64,000 nt of DNA from Epiperipatus broadwayi (Eukaryota; Onychophora; Udeonychophora; Euonychophora; Peripatidae): contig JAQFVV010006256.1 in NCBI GenBank assembly GCA_028023455.1, positions 186,001 to 250,000 of the forward strand, given 5' to 3'. Both the position numbers and the translations under genes were made by a program. How positions within the stretch are numbered: the first letter of the stretch is position 1; each line of letters starts with the position of its first letter. The notes under the pieces are model-generated. The model made no database searches and was not told where the DNA came from. It saw nothing but the letters and a program-made list of their open reading frames with translations. Shown here one piece after another: positions 11,668 through 22,929 of this stretch.

Positions 11668-13324
11668 ATTTTATGTGCAATTTATTAAAGGAACTGATTT
11701 TCTTGGTGTATTTCTCTGTCATAAATTTAGCTTATTTTGCACGCTACATCAATTTTGGTTTATGTTGTGCAAATTAGCTTTATATTATATATTCTATTAT
11801 TTTTACGTATATTTTTAGAGCATTTGATTTAAATGAAAATTATTAATAATTTTTTTATATTTTAAAGCCATTCAATATATATATCATAATTATAAACTTA
11901 AGTTATTATATAATACAATGTTTAATCATAACAATAAAAGTAAAGTAAACACTATTAGAATTGGATAATTCTGAAAAGGCACCTTATAAAATAAATGTTA
12001 GGCTAAATGATCAGAATTTACATGGGTAAATGATAAAAAGCATAACTATTTACTAAATATTGCAAAGGAAATGGAAAAGAAGCAAAATAAAATTGGTGTA
12101 GTGTATTAAAATGTGTTAAATTACGTATTGGCAATAAAAGTGAGAAGAGAAAAATCTAACAGGCTATAAAAAAGTGCTCCAGTTTCACACTTTATAGAAA
12201 CTAGGCATAAAAGAAAATATGAAAATAATATAAAACACATTACATTTGAAAATAATAAAACTACTAGAAAATATTATAAATCATTATATATTAAGTCATA
12301 TGTGGACAAATGAAATAACATCATGAAAAACTTTATATCTGTATATAATGACTGGATTTAAAACTACATGAAAATTATATATGTATATGCATGTGTATAT
12401 TTGCTGGCATTCATTTGTATATATGTATATGAATATGTGTTGAAATTTACCATAAAATTTACTTGTTTGAAAGTCTTTACTATTTGTCTATTTTATATAT
12501 CCAATTCAATAGAAATTGTATGAGATTAGTCTCATTTCTAGAAAGCTGAAAAAGATAATGATTGATCTTACAATTTTGCTTTCATATTTTCAGAATGATA
12601 GAAATCATTTTTAAATATTTTTGTCAGTGCTTTTAAATTATGATAATAGACAGTTCACATTTTATTATCGTAAAATAAATTTTCCAGAAGAACAATTCTA
12701 TATACAACTAATTCAATTGAGTAATTATATAATTGTGTTTGGATATCCCTTTTTTAACTTATTAAATGAATCTGCAACACATTAAAATCTGTATTACACT
12801 CAATACCAACCAGTTACCAAGATATTTTAGTTTAATCTCACTTTCATGCTTTCACCAATCCAAGCCAATATTTGCTGAAATTTTTTTTCTCTCTCCTTAA
12901 GCATGATTTTCATAGGAGTAGCAAAGTCTTCTTTATGTTCTAATGATTATGATGGACCCTGAAGAACTGTTTTGAATAGAATGTAATGGAGTACTATATT
13001 TAGGGTAAAGTAGCAAAGATTTTTTCATGTTACAATGATTATCCTAAATCCTGAAGAACTACTATGTAGATTGCATAGTATGACATGGTTTAGGATAGAA
13101 TAGGTAAAATGTTGAAGTCTTTAGAAAGAAAAATTTGCTGCAGAAGAGATTAAAGGAGAGCAGTTATTACATTTTAATAGTATAAGTCATCTGTATTTGA
13201 TGTATGTGAATATATATGAGATTTATAGATTGCTGTGAATACTTAATGCAAAATTTATTTTTAACTTTTTATTCTTTATCAATTATAATGGCAGTACTCA
13301 TTTATAAGTGATAATGATATATAT
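11668..13324. other. AT-rich intronic sequence with a diverged 92-bp tandem duplication
   Basis: Between 12917 and about 13100 a block beginning AGTAGCAAAG and containing CCTGAAGAACT occurs twice with a period of about 92 bp and clear divergence. The rest is featureless. Confidence 0.6.
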
Positions 13325-14122
13325 GTGATCAATAGATGGCGTTTTACCAAAAACACCGACCAGGCGTAAGTTTGTTTACATAAACGACAAAAGAGTCAGA
13401 ATTCACTATCTCTTTCATTTTGCCCACCCTCAGATCAGCTGATTTCAAGCTAATTTGCTATCATCAGTGAAGGATAGAGCTAGAAACTAGATCTAAACAC
13501 TGACTCCAAGTGTTTATGCAAAAAGTTTCTATCAGTTTGCAAGCATGAAATTTTTCAGACCGGTAAAGTCTTCAAACTCAGCCTAACAAGCCAGATAGCT
13601 ATATGGGTCTGATCTCAGTTCAGTTTCACCACATAGTCAAAGCCTCTACAATATATATCATAAATACAAGCGACAGCAAGTTAACGTGATTATAACTTGT
13701 TTTTGTTTTTCATAAATGTACCTTTAAAAGTTTTTGCAATGATATATATTGCAGAGACTTTGACTATGTGGTGAAACTGAACTGAGATCAGACCCATATA
13801 GCTATCTGGCTTGTTAGGCTGAGTTTGAAGACTTTACCGGTCCAAAAAATTTCATGCTTGCAAACTGATAGAAACTTTTTGCATAAACACTTAGAGTCAG
13901 TGTTTAGATCTAGTTTCTAGCTCTATCCTTCACTGATGATAGCAAATTAGCTTGAAATCAGCTGATCTGAGGGTGGGCAAAATGAAAGAGATAGTGAATT
14001 CTGACTCTTGTCGTTTATGTAAACAAACGTACACTTGGTGTTTTTGGTAAAACGCCATCTATTGATCATAAATACAAGCGACAGCAAGTTAACGTGATTA
14101 TAACTTGTTTTTGTTTTTCATA
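13325..14122. mobile_element. Fold-back element with about 335-bp arms plus a 55-bp direct repeat
   Basis: Arms 13325-13661 and 13739-14068 are inverted copies differing at few positions. Outer ends: TGATCAATAGATGGCGTTTT and its complement ending ATTGATCA. The 77-bp spacer carries a segment (13662-13714, AAATACAAGCGACAGCAAGT and onward) that occurs again, apparently identical, directly after the right arm (14069-14122). The order is therefore arm, R, short unique piece, inverted arm, R. Modules inside the arms (ACTGAACTGAG.TCAGACCCATAT, CACTGATGATAGC) recur in the element at 48307. No coding capacity. Confidence 0.8.
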
Positions 14123-14189
14123 TATATATATATCAACACATCACATGATCACCATTTCATATGCTTACACAGCTGTTAATAATAATAGG

Positions 14190-14412
14190 AAACTCTCCCT
14201 ACAGTAGTGCCATCAAGCACAAGAAATTTTGTGCAAAAAATCCCTATCTAGTGTCTACTCATCCAATATCCCCAGACTTGTAAGTCATAATCTAGAAACT
14301 AGTCTGGGGATATTGGATGAGTAGACACTAGATAGGGATTTTATACACAAACCTTCCTGCATCCATTGATTATGAAGGCTTGCACTTGGTGGCACTACTG
14401 TATGGAGAGTTT
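14190..14412. mobile_element. Small fold-back element (223 bp)
   Basis: Left arm 14190-14278 starts AAACTCTCCCTACAGTAGTG; the right arm is its inverted copy ending TACTGTATGGAGAGTTT. The loop is 14279-14300. The arm segment around TCTGGGGATATTGGATGAG is shared word for word with 48569-48594. The arms differ by small indels, for example the right arm has an extra piece near 14350-14385. Confidence 0.75.
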
Positions 14413-16530
14413 GCTACTGATATGTGTGTGTTGACTGATTCTAATGATTATGTCTAAACCTATTTAGCCTTGAGCATTATTATACTTATTATTTAAGTAA
14501 TACTTTGGGTGCAATTTGAAAATTATAATTGCAGTTTGTAATGTTATAATTGACTACTTATTAGTCAGCATTTAGAACAGGTTTTTATTTACCTGTTTAA
14601 AGAGGTTTATTTAAACTTATTTATATCAATAATTTCAATCTCTGTGGTCAAGTTGTCTGCTTTCTAATGATTATATATATACAAACAAAGTCCACTGGGG
14701 GGGAATTGCTGTAGGAAATTGGTCAGGTGGCTAACACATTTCTCTGGGCATAGTGGCTGAGAGATTCCTGACTATGAGAAAGGAGAAGCCATAGTGCATT
14801 GCATCACATGTGATTGTGTAAAAAGAAACATCTTGAAAAAGTTCCATTAAGGAATAAAAGTCGGATTGATGTATTAAATAATATTTTTATTTATAGTGAG
14901 TTTTATCTATATAATTTTGTTTTAAATTGATTATTTTTAATTTTATATAAACAAAGCAACATTATGGACAAGTTTTAACATTGAAATTTGATCGTTTAAA
15001 GTATATATGGACTATTTTGTATTACTTCACAACATTTCGACAAAATAACATTCCATTGTCAAAACTTTGAGAAATAATACAGAATAATACACAGTTTAGA
15101 CCAAAAAATACTTTGTTTACATCATACATCATATAACAGTGAAATCATTAAATATAACATATAGATGTATGTGTGTATACTTTTGTATATGTAGATTTTA
15201 ACGAACTATTTGTATTTATAATTATGTATATTTTAGTATTGATTGCTATGTTTTTTGTTAAAGAAAAATATTTGATTTTAGTATAAGGATATTGCATGAT
15301 ATTGGATTTCTTTGAAATCTATCTTGATATCTTATATTTCAAAAGTTTGTATATGTTTCAGCGGAAGGTTAATGATATTAAAAATTGTTTTGTGTTATAG
15401 TATCTATGCCTATTTTATGAATCTTATGCTCCAACATTAAATATAGAATGTTTATAGTGAAAGATTTTATTGTCAGATTGCAATGTTGTATCAATATTAG
15501 TCAAATCAAATATTTATTTTTTGAAACATTAGTGCATAAGAAGAGTGAAAGTCCTGTATAATAACCATTTCTTGAAACATATTTTTTCCCACTAATTAAG
15601 GTTTAGACAACTACCACTGTTATAATAAATACCTAGTTATTACATTTAATTCATCTTATTCAAATTATTGCTTCACTTTTAAAATCTTTTGATTTTAGAT
15701 ATTGCTTTAATGATCTTATTAAATATCAAATAATTAGATTTATATAGTATTTCAGATATTATTTTTTTTCTCAATAATATATACCTCACTTAAATTTAAA
15801 AATTAAATATATAACTGCATTGAATTAAAATTTAATGTATTATTTTTATGCATCTTTTATAAACTAATGTATTTTAAATTAATAACACTCACTATAACTA
15901 AATTGAGGCCTAAACCAAACAATTATTATTTTTCTTTTTTATAAGTGACTGAGAATTTAAATAAAAGTTTATGGCTAAATAAAACTTTAAATATTTAATT
16001 GTAGAACACATTAATATTCCATATATTTTTTATCAGTTATTTTATTGGAGGGGGGGGGGATTATTCTCTTTCACATTTTTATATTTTATATAAATTTAAT
16101 TAAATTTGTGTGTTCAAATAATGAAAATAATCTAAGAAATAAAACATCATTTTAACAAAAAAAAAAAAAAGAATAGTAATCTGTATTAATGTTATCAAAA
16201 TAAAAGTTTTCATGCTAGCCTTGAGTTTTAAAAATGTATTTAATGTGAACAAAAAAAATTCTTTACTAAAACTTTATATTTTACATACATTTTGTTAAAA
16301 TTACATGTCAAAATAAAATTAATATTAGAAATATAAAATCTTAATTGTCCAATTAAAAAAAAAAACAGTAAAAAAAAAGAATAATAATATTGATAAAAAA
16401 CATTTCCTGTATAACATTACATATGCAAACATCACATGCTTATTAAAAAATAAAAATATATGTATTTTTTGTTGTCATCATTGATACAAATAATAGTTAT
16501 GCTGTGTAAGGGTAGAAGTTTTTTTTTTTA
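14413..16530. other. AT-rich intronic sequence with a possible SINE fragment and G-runs
   Basis: A less AT-rich patch at 14695-14830 (GGTCAGGTGGCTAACACAT, then TGGCTGAGAGATTCC) looks faintly like a tRNA-derived SINE, but no cloverleaf could be drawn. G-runs occur at 14696-14703 and about 16049-16059. Nothing else seen. Confidence 0.5.
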
Positions 16531-16534
16531 ATAT

Positions 16535-16602
16535 GTCAAAGTGAACCCCGGGACAACTGCCTGTAAGGCAGCTGTGCTAACCACTCGGCCACCAATGCTT
16601 GA
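16535..16602 (-). repeat. tRNA-Val-like SINE head
   Basis: On the minus strand: GGTGGCCGAGTGGTTAGCAC (D arm, A-box-like), an anticodon arm CTGC-CTTACAG-GCAG with TAC at the anticodon position, then GTCCCGGGGTTCAC (T arm, B-box-like). The acceptor stem does not pair and the T loop is broken, so this is a tRNA-derived repeat and not a working tRNA. A second copy is at 25357-25436. After the T arm comes TTTGACATAT, which resembles ATGACACATGA in the other copy. Confidence 0.65.
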
Positions 16603-17459
16603 TTCTTCCTTGATTATAGATTGCTACTGATATGTAGGCACAGTATTTAGAACTAAATCTTAATCTATTCAAAATTTCCAGCAATAAAAGTCATCATCAA
16701 GCAATCTAAAGAGATTATAACCATTAAAAAGTTTTTTATAAGAAAAATTAAAAAAATTTTGGGACATTTATTTTTTTAAGAATATTTTCTAATTCACCAT
16801 GGTCAAATTGAATCTTTTAGTCTTAATATAATGAATAAAACACAAATTTTTAATACAACAGTGATGCCCTTTGTTTCTCAACAATTTAGAAATATAGCTT
16901 GTACATTTAATACTTGTTTTTTAAGTATTCTCCTGACTGATGTGTAGGCCAAAAGTATTTTTATATTTAGTCCTACATCACAGCTGTTTTTAAAAACATT
17001 TTTTGAAAAACCATACAGATGGTTTCCTATTTACAAAATTACTTTTGTAAGTAGGAAAGTAGATTTTTACTACTTACATTGGATCTTTTTTTTCTTGTTC
17101 ATATTAGCTGTAAACCATAGTGCAGAATATATATATATTTATCAAGTGAAAATAAGTGCTCACTGTTTGTTCCTTGTATTTTAAATATTTTATTGGTATA
17201 TGTCAGAAATTTTTTTTAATTTTTTTTAGAATTACATTTACTGAGAGTTATTTAAATGGCAAATACATATATATGTCATATTTAAAAATAGGGGATAATA
17301 CTGATATGAATGGTAATATTTTTAAAAATTCTGACTAAACATTTTGTTTTTACTAAGCGTATGTAAGAGTAGTTATAATTATACGGAAATAAATGCCAAT
17401 TTTTATGCTTTTCAGTTAGTAAAAAAATATATGATGCATTTTTTTTTTTAATAAAAAAG
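16603..17459. other. AT-rich intronic sequence up to the adducin exon
   Basis: A poly-T tract and an A-run precede the 3' splice site. No other feature seen. Confidence 0.6.
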
Positions 17460-17603
17460 GTGTCATCCATGAAGTGTGGTCTTCTGCCCATCTGTCAGGA
17501 AGCCATGATCATTGGTTCTGTGAGTTATCATGATTACCAGGGAATTGTGATAGATCCTGCAGAAAGGGAGCAGATCGCCAGGGACCTTGGACCAGTTAAT
17601 AAG
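17460..17603 (+). CDS. hts: Adducin, internal exon (head domain, aldolase class II-like)
   Basis: This is an internal exon of adducin, the membrane-skeleton protein that caps actin filaments and recruits spectrin to them. The 144 nt read as 48 codons without a stop, phase 0 at both ends. The acceptor AG is at 17458-17459 and the donor GTTTGT starts at 17604. The peptide begins VSSMKCGLLPICQEAM, continues through VSYHDYQGIV and ends ARDLGPVNK. From memory, the vertebrate adducin segment starting VSAMKCGLLP is also 48 residues long, so there is no indel. The preceding head segment (family motif HTPAG) was not found upstream in the window, so that exon is probably off the left edge. The ATG at 17469 is internal and is not a start. 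Identification is firm. The paralogue cannot be judged; invertebrates usually have one adducin gene. Confidence 0.95.
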
Positions 17604-20600
17604 GTTTGTATTTTTAATTTTGAGATGCTTAGAGCTTTTCTATGACAAAACTGTAGGTGGTGATAAATTTATAAATATTATTATTTATTTTCAAATTCGT
17701 ATTACTAAACTAAACAAATGCATATCAGGTGAGAACAATATATGAAGCATAATGAATTAAATTTATATTTAGTTTACCATTGTCTTATATCATTTACATT
17801 TAACACATAGACATATATATATAAATTAACTGTATGGAAAAAATTACTAGCCATGAAGTTAAATTTAAATTGCAACAGTTCCTCATATCTATTATTAGTT
17901 CTAATCCTTTACGTTGATGCAAAATTCATAAATATTAGCAAACCCTATATAATACACATTTTTTACATATACACACATGTATAGATGTTTTTGGCATGTA
18001 TATATATATATATAGTACACATATATGATACAGTTTAAAAAAATAAACCTAAGATCATCAACAAAAATTAATAAAAATAAATAAATAAAGCAATACATTA
18101 ACAATAAATTGAGAAATATAGCACATTTATTCATGTATGCACACATAGGACTATTCATAATGTAATGGTCAGGATAAGCCGATAACCACATAAATCATTG
18201 CCAGAATGATTTAAACCACCATAACTCATTCCATCCTACATACTACTTCATTTCTTTTTTAGGCTTGGTGATCAGGGAGAAGTAGAGACTCTTAAAACTG
18301 GATTATTAACTATATGACTTCCCTGTGGCAAACAAGACACCCAATGCAATGTATATATAAAATGCAAACACTTTATTAGTAAGAAAGTTACAAATAAATA
18401 AACAAAAGAAATTACATGAATTAATGATTACATATGTAAAAGTTTCAAAGTATAACGGATATATAAATAAGGGATCTCGGATGGTGAACACATTCAATTT
18501 TTGGGGCAGATATCCCTCAAGCAGGTACATGATAATAATTAAAATAAGGTCAGTTTAATAAACTCTAGAAAATACAGTTAAATAGATAAATGCATAACTC
18601 ATGATCATGACCGATAAATGCTGAAATATTCAGGCTTCAAGATACACGGGATAAGGAAGGTGGTACTGAGTTGCTAAAGTAATAAAACAATGAAATAATG
18701 AGGTAGACTTGAACATGATCGCCTCCGCAATGTCATATCCAAGTCTAATAATTAGGCAATGTTGGAATATATTTGCTTTTGCAAAGTTGAATGGGTCGTG
18801 GAATGAAGGAATGAGCGTCTTCATATGACCCTTAATAACTCTCATTAACCTGCAGGATTGATCCATTGTACTGGTAACAATAAATAATAAGACCCACTGG
18901 ATCTGGAAAACTAAAGGAATGCTCCCGCATTTTGTGTGGAACTTACTTAGAACGAACCCATCAAATTAAATTTTCGAAGTAGGGATATACGCCTGCTGAA
19001 CAAAACGCAGTAAGATAATAAAGAAATTAGATAACCCAGCAATGCTATATTTATACATAATAATAAATATTTGGACTTAAATTTAAATCCATAATACGTA
19101 AATGGTCATGCCATAAGTTTATTATATGCAGATATCTATTCTATAGGATAAATCAAGGCCTACGCAGTTAGGATATATAATAAAAGATTTTATAAAGAAA
19201 TTAAACTCTGCTTAATTAGAGATCTGCCCATAGGTCTTACAGATATAAAGAAATTATTGATATGAGTAACCTATGATGATAAGATATTAAAATTGAATTA
19301 AAAGATTTAAAGAATTAAACTATTGTATCATGCGGTACTTATATTTATTTGTCAAAAGAAAATAGAAATGAAGTTTTAACTTTCAACTTCGAACATTAAA
19401 TTTATTTTAAAAACTGAAATTTGTTTATAATCACATATATGCAGTATACATATATACTTTTCTCTTCTAAAAGTAAATAAAGTTTTAACTTTTATTTTGT
19501 TAAACTAAGCTTTGTTTTAAAATGTTTATGAACCATTCATAATTGCGAATAATTGAAGTAACACATTTGAATAGACAAATTTAAATAGCAAAAAAAAAAA
19601 ACATAAATTAGAATCAGAGGGAGGGTTTTTTAAATATCTTGCTTTTATTTAATTATTAAACTGTCTTTAGATAATGTCATATATTTAAACAATAAGTCTA
19701 GCAAAATTTAAAATAGAGTATATATATCTTCCTTACTATATACAATTAAGTAAGCATGCCTTATAACACAAATAAGAAAATATTTAAATAAGGCAATATC
19801 ATATCCAAGTAATACGATAATAAATATATTTTACAGAATGATTAAATAATTATTAAAGCAAAGAAAGAGAATATTAGAGAGGCTTTTATCATTCAAAATT
19901 TATCATTAAATTATTATTTGACCAGCCCTTAATGATGTTGGAAAACAGTAAAATTGGCTGGTTACTCCATGATATTATACATTGGGGCTTTGTATTGACG
20001 GCAACAGCATAGCACATTAGCAATATGATTGTTAAATGAGGCAAGGGCTTCACCACATCCTATAATACGAGGGAATTCCATACTCAGCTGAGCTAGAGCT
20101 GGGCAGAGAAATTGTGGTGATGTACTCACTCTTAGCATGATGTAATTTAACAATTTAAAAATTTTACAATAAAACTCTTCCAAAAGTTTTTAATAATAAA
20201 CTCTACAAGAAGTGTACAATAACTTTTCCAGAAGTTTCTGCAATAACTTTCAAGAAGTTTTTACAATAACTAAAATTCTTTTTCCTGCCACCAATATATA
20301 TATATATATAGCACTCAAAACAAAGCCATCTGGATCTCAAATTAATTAATTAATTGATTATAATCTTTATGCAATTTAATTTTGAAATTTTACTAATTGC
20401 ATTTCTTAATTAAATTCCGAATGTTTTATCTGATTCTACATGTTTTGACACCTATCCCTAAATAATTATAAAATTAGAATTCAATTTATACATTCTTTTG
20501 ATATCAATTGGATTTTTAATTAATTAATTTAGAAAGTTACACCTTCTTTCTTTTGATATCAATTGGATTTTTAATTAATTAATTTAGAAAGTTAAACCTT

Positions 20601-20758
20601 CTTTGATTTGAAACCCCATCTTTTTTTTACACATACCATTTTAATAATAAAATTACATTTTTTATATGGTATAAATTTTTTTAAAATGTCTTAATATTTC
20701 ATCTTAATAGCAAAATATATACATGAAGCACATATATATATACGGTATATATATATAT
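17604..20758. other. Intronic sequence; 18.2-20.3 kb is an unclassified, slightly GC-richer stretch
   Basis: Between about 18240 and 20300 base composition is more mixed and the text looks like old repeat sequence, for example around 18600-18980 and 19925-20150. I could not find termini or protein motifs. Near 20170-20280 a motif like AATAACTTTCAAGAAGTTTT is repeated loosely about every 28 bp. At 20493-20602 a 55-bp unit (TTCTTTTGATATCAATTGG) is duplicated in tandem. (TA)n tracts occur at about 18000 and 20295. Confidence 0.5.
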
Positions 20759-22929
20759 TGTAACGATACGGAGAAGGAGACTTCACGTAAACTGCACTAC
20801 GGGGCGCCATCTAGGCATTTGAACCTAGAAAAATTTATAAAGTAGGCAGATACGTAAGTCAAAAAAAAAAAATTTTTTTTTTTTTAATTTTGATTCCGGT
20901 CGTTAGCCCATGTCACTAGCTCAGTGGAATAGCAGAGATTTAATAAGATAATCTAAGAGTATATATAAAAAAAGGAATAAAATAAGCCACTGCCAGTAAT
21001 TAACATACAAACATTTATTTATGCACATATATATAAGATTTAAAATTATTTTAGTATTAGTTTTACATTTTAACATTATTTTTAACTTTACCTTAGATTT
21101 TAATTTACATTTTAATTTCTATTATATTTTAAGTTTACATTTTAATTAAGTTCGCACAGATGGGATTATAAAAGCTTGTTATAATAAGTTGCTATAGATC
21201 GGTTACATGGATTACACGGTTAAAAACATTCCAAAGTAAACATAAGCGATCAAAATATAAAATTATTGATTACTGACAATTGCGGAGGGAAATTTATATG
21301 TAACCCAATAGTATTCACCATAAGATACTTGCATTGTCACCAATAACTTAAAAGACATCCGAATAAATACATTTTAGATACTCACCGTAAGGTATCATTA
21401 TTTATCGAATATCTATATATTTCGATCAAATATGAAAACGCAAAACATAGTTAACCGATAAACAATCCATGCAAGCGTCTATAAACAACTTAAATTTAAT
21501 GCATTTTTATTTAGGGTCGAGCATGAATACTACATAGATTTGCATTGAAATTAAAATATTCTATCCCTATTTAACCTTAGGCTAAAATTCGTAGTCAAAC
21601 TGGCATCAATTCATCTGATATATCGATGTATTCAATGTAATAAAATACGACAGCACAAAAGGTTAAAAGAAGAAATTGCCTCTTATGAGATAGGAATATT
21701 ACATCTATCTCTAAAGAAGAGCAATAAAACAAAAAACTCCATAGAAAGGAACTGCGGTATCCGACTTATAATTCCTTCCATAGGCAAACGGAAGTGTGCG
21801 GCGTATGAAGCGATTCTGCCCGTGGCGAATCAATATTACATCTACTAATCACACCAATATATCCAATCCATTGACCCAATTTAACCACGAAACAAATAAC
21901 CTAAGATTACCCTCCCCTAATATAACTTTACAAATCTATACAGCCATTCACGCCCGACTTAAGTTTAACATTTATATAATTTAACTTAACGGAAAACAAA
22001 AATCATAATAAAACTTAAAGAACAAAAAATAAATAAATGGAAATGATTTTACAAAATAAATACATTAAATAAAATTATAACTAATTAATAAATAATGTTG
22101 GTCAGATAGAATAATATTGCAATTATTTAAATCTGGAAAGTTTTTAATTTACTGTTCATAAATTTTAAAGTTCTTACGGTTATTTAAATAGTTCATCTTC
22201 ATATATTCCTTGCCGTTTGAACGTGAATTCCCACGTCGTCCGAAGATTGGTATCCTGTTGGCCGATTTATTTATCCATCCGGAGATTTTTTAGTGTAGTT
22301 GGTCCTCAATGTAGAAACGATGGCTCATTTTTCTTCCTTTCTTAACAGAACTGAAGGGATTGAAGCTGTGCGTCTTTTTCAATCCCCTCAGCACTAACAC
22401 CTAGCTGTTACATCGTAATAATCATCAATAACTAGTCACTAATAATTTTCAACCATGTCCTTTTATATTCATTTGAAGGATTGCATTTACATTACGTCAT
22501 CGATGTGATGATCCTTTTCGTTGAGGTCCGATTTCCCAATGGATTTATTTCATTTGCTAAAAGTTTCTATTGTTTTCCTCTCTAACCAATGTTTTTACAT
22601 TTAAATGCCCAAGGCTAGTTTACATTTAACTAATTAACAATCATTTCCATTTCTGATTAATTAACCTGTTTTCCAAATCAAAGATATATTTTTATCTCTC
22701 AATCTTTTTAAGTTTTTGTTTTAAAATACCTTTTCTATTTTTAATACAGTTTTATTTTGATAATTTTTTTTATCTGTGCGATTTAATATATAAGAGTTTA
22801 AGTTGATATTTAATTTCAATTTTTAATTCTTAAAGAAAATTTTTAAATGCGAACTTTTTAATTTACTTTCATGTTTAATAAATAAAAATAAAAAAAACAA
22901 CAATGTAACGAACGTCTGTGCTCGTTACA
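20759..22929 (+). mobile_element. LTR-like element (2171 bp), possible solo LTR
   Basis: It begins TGTAACGATACGGAGAAGG and ends GTCTGTGCTCGTTACA. The ends are a short inverted pair (TGTAACG/CGTTACA), with the TG...CA boundaries of LTRs. A second copy in reverse orientation at 55338-57278 matches along its length. Best shared blocks are 21290-21415 (CACCAATAACTTAAAAGA and neighbours), 21145-21185 (CGCACAGATGGGATTATAAA) and the first 90 bp, which include a GCGCCATCTAGGC-like stretch. AATAAA-type signals lie near the right end. No gag, pol or transposase frame is present. The site is inside (TA)n, so a target duplication cannot be judged. Alternative: a large non-autonomous TIR transposon. Confidence 0.65.

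Noticed and set aside
16535-16602. A functional tRNA-Val gene
   Set aside because: No pairing acceptor stem and a damaged T loop; it is a SINE head.
17469-17645. An independent small gene starting at the ATG at 17469
   Set aside because: The frame is the adducin exon read past its donor site. The family alignment and the GT at 17604 show that the part after VNK is intron.
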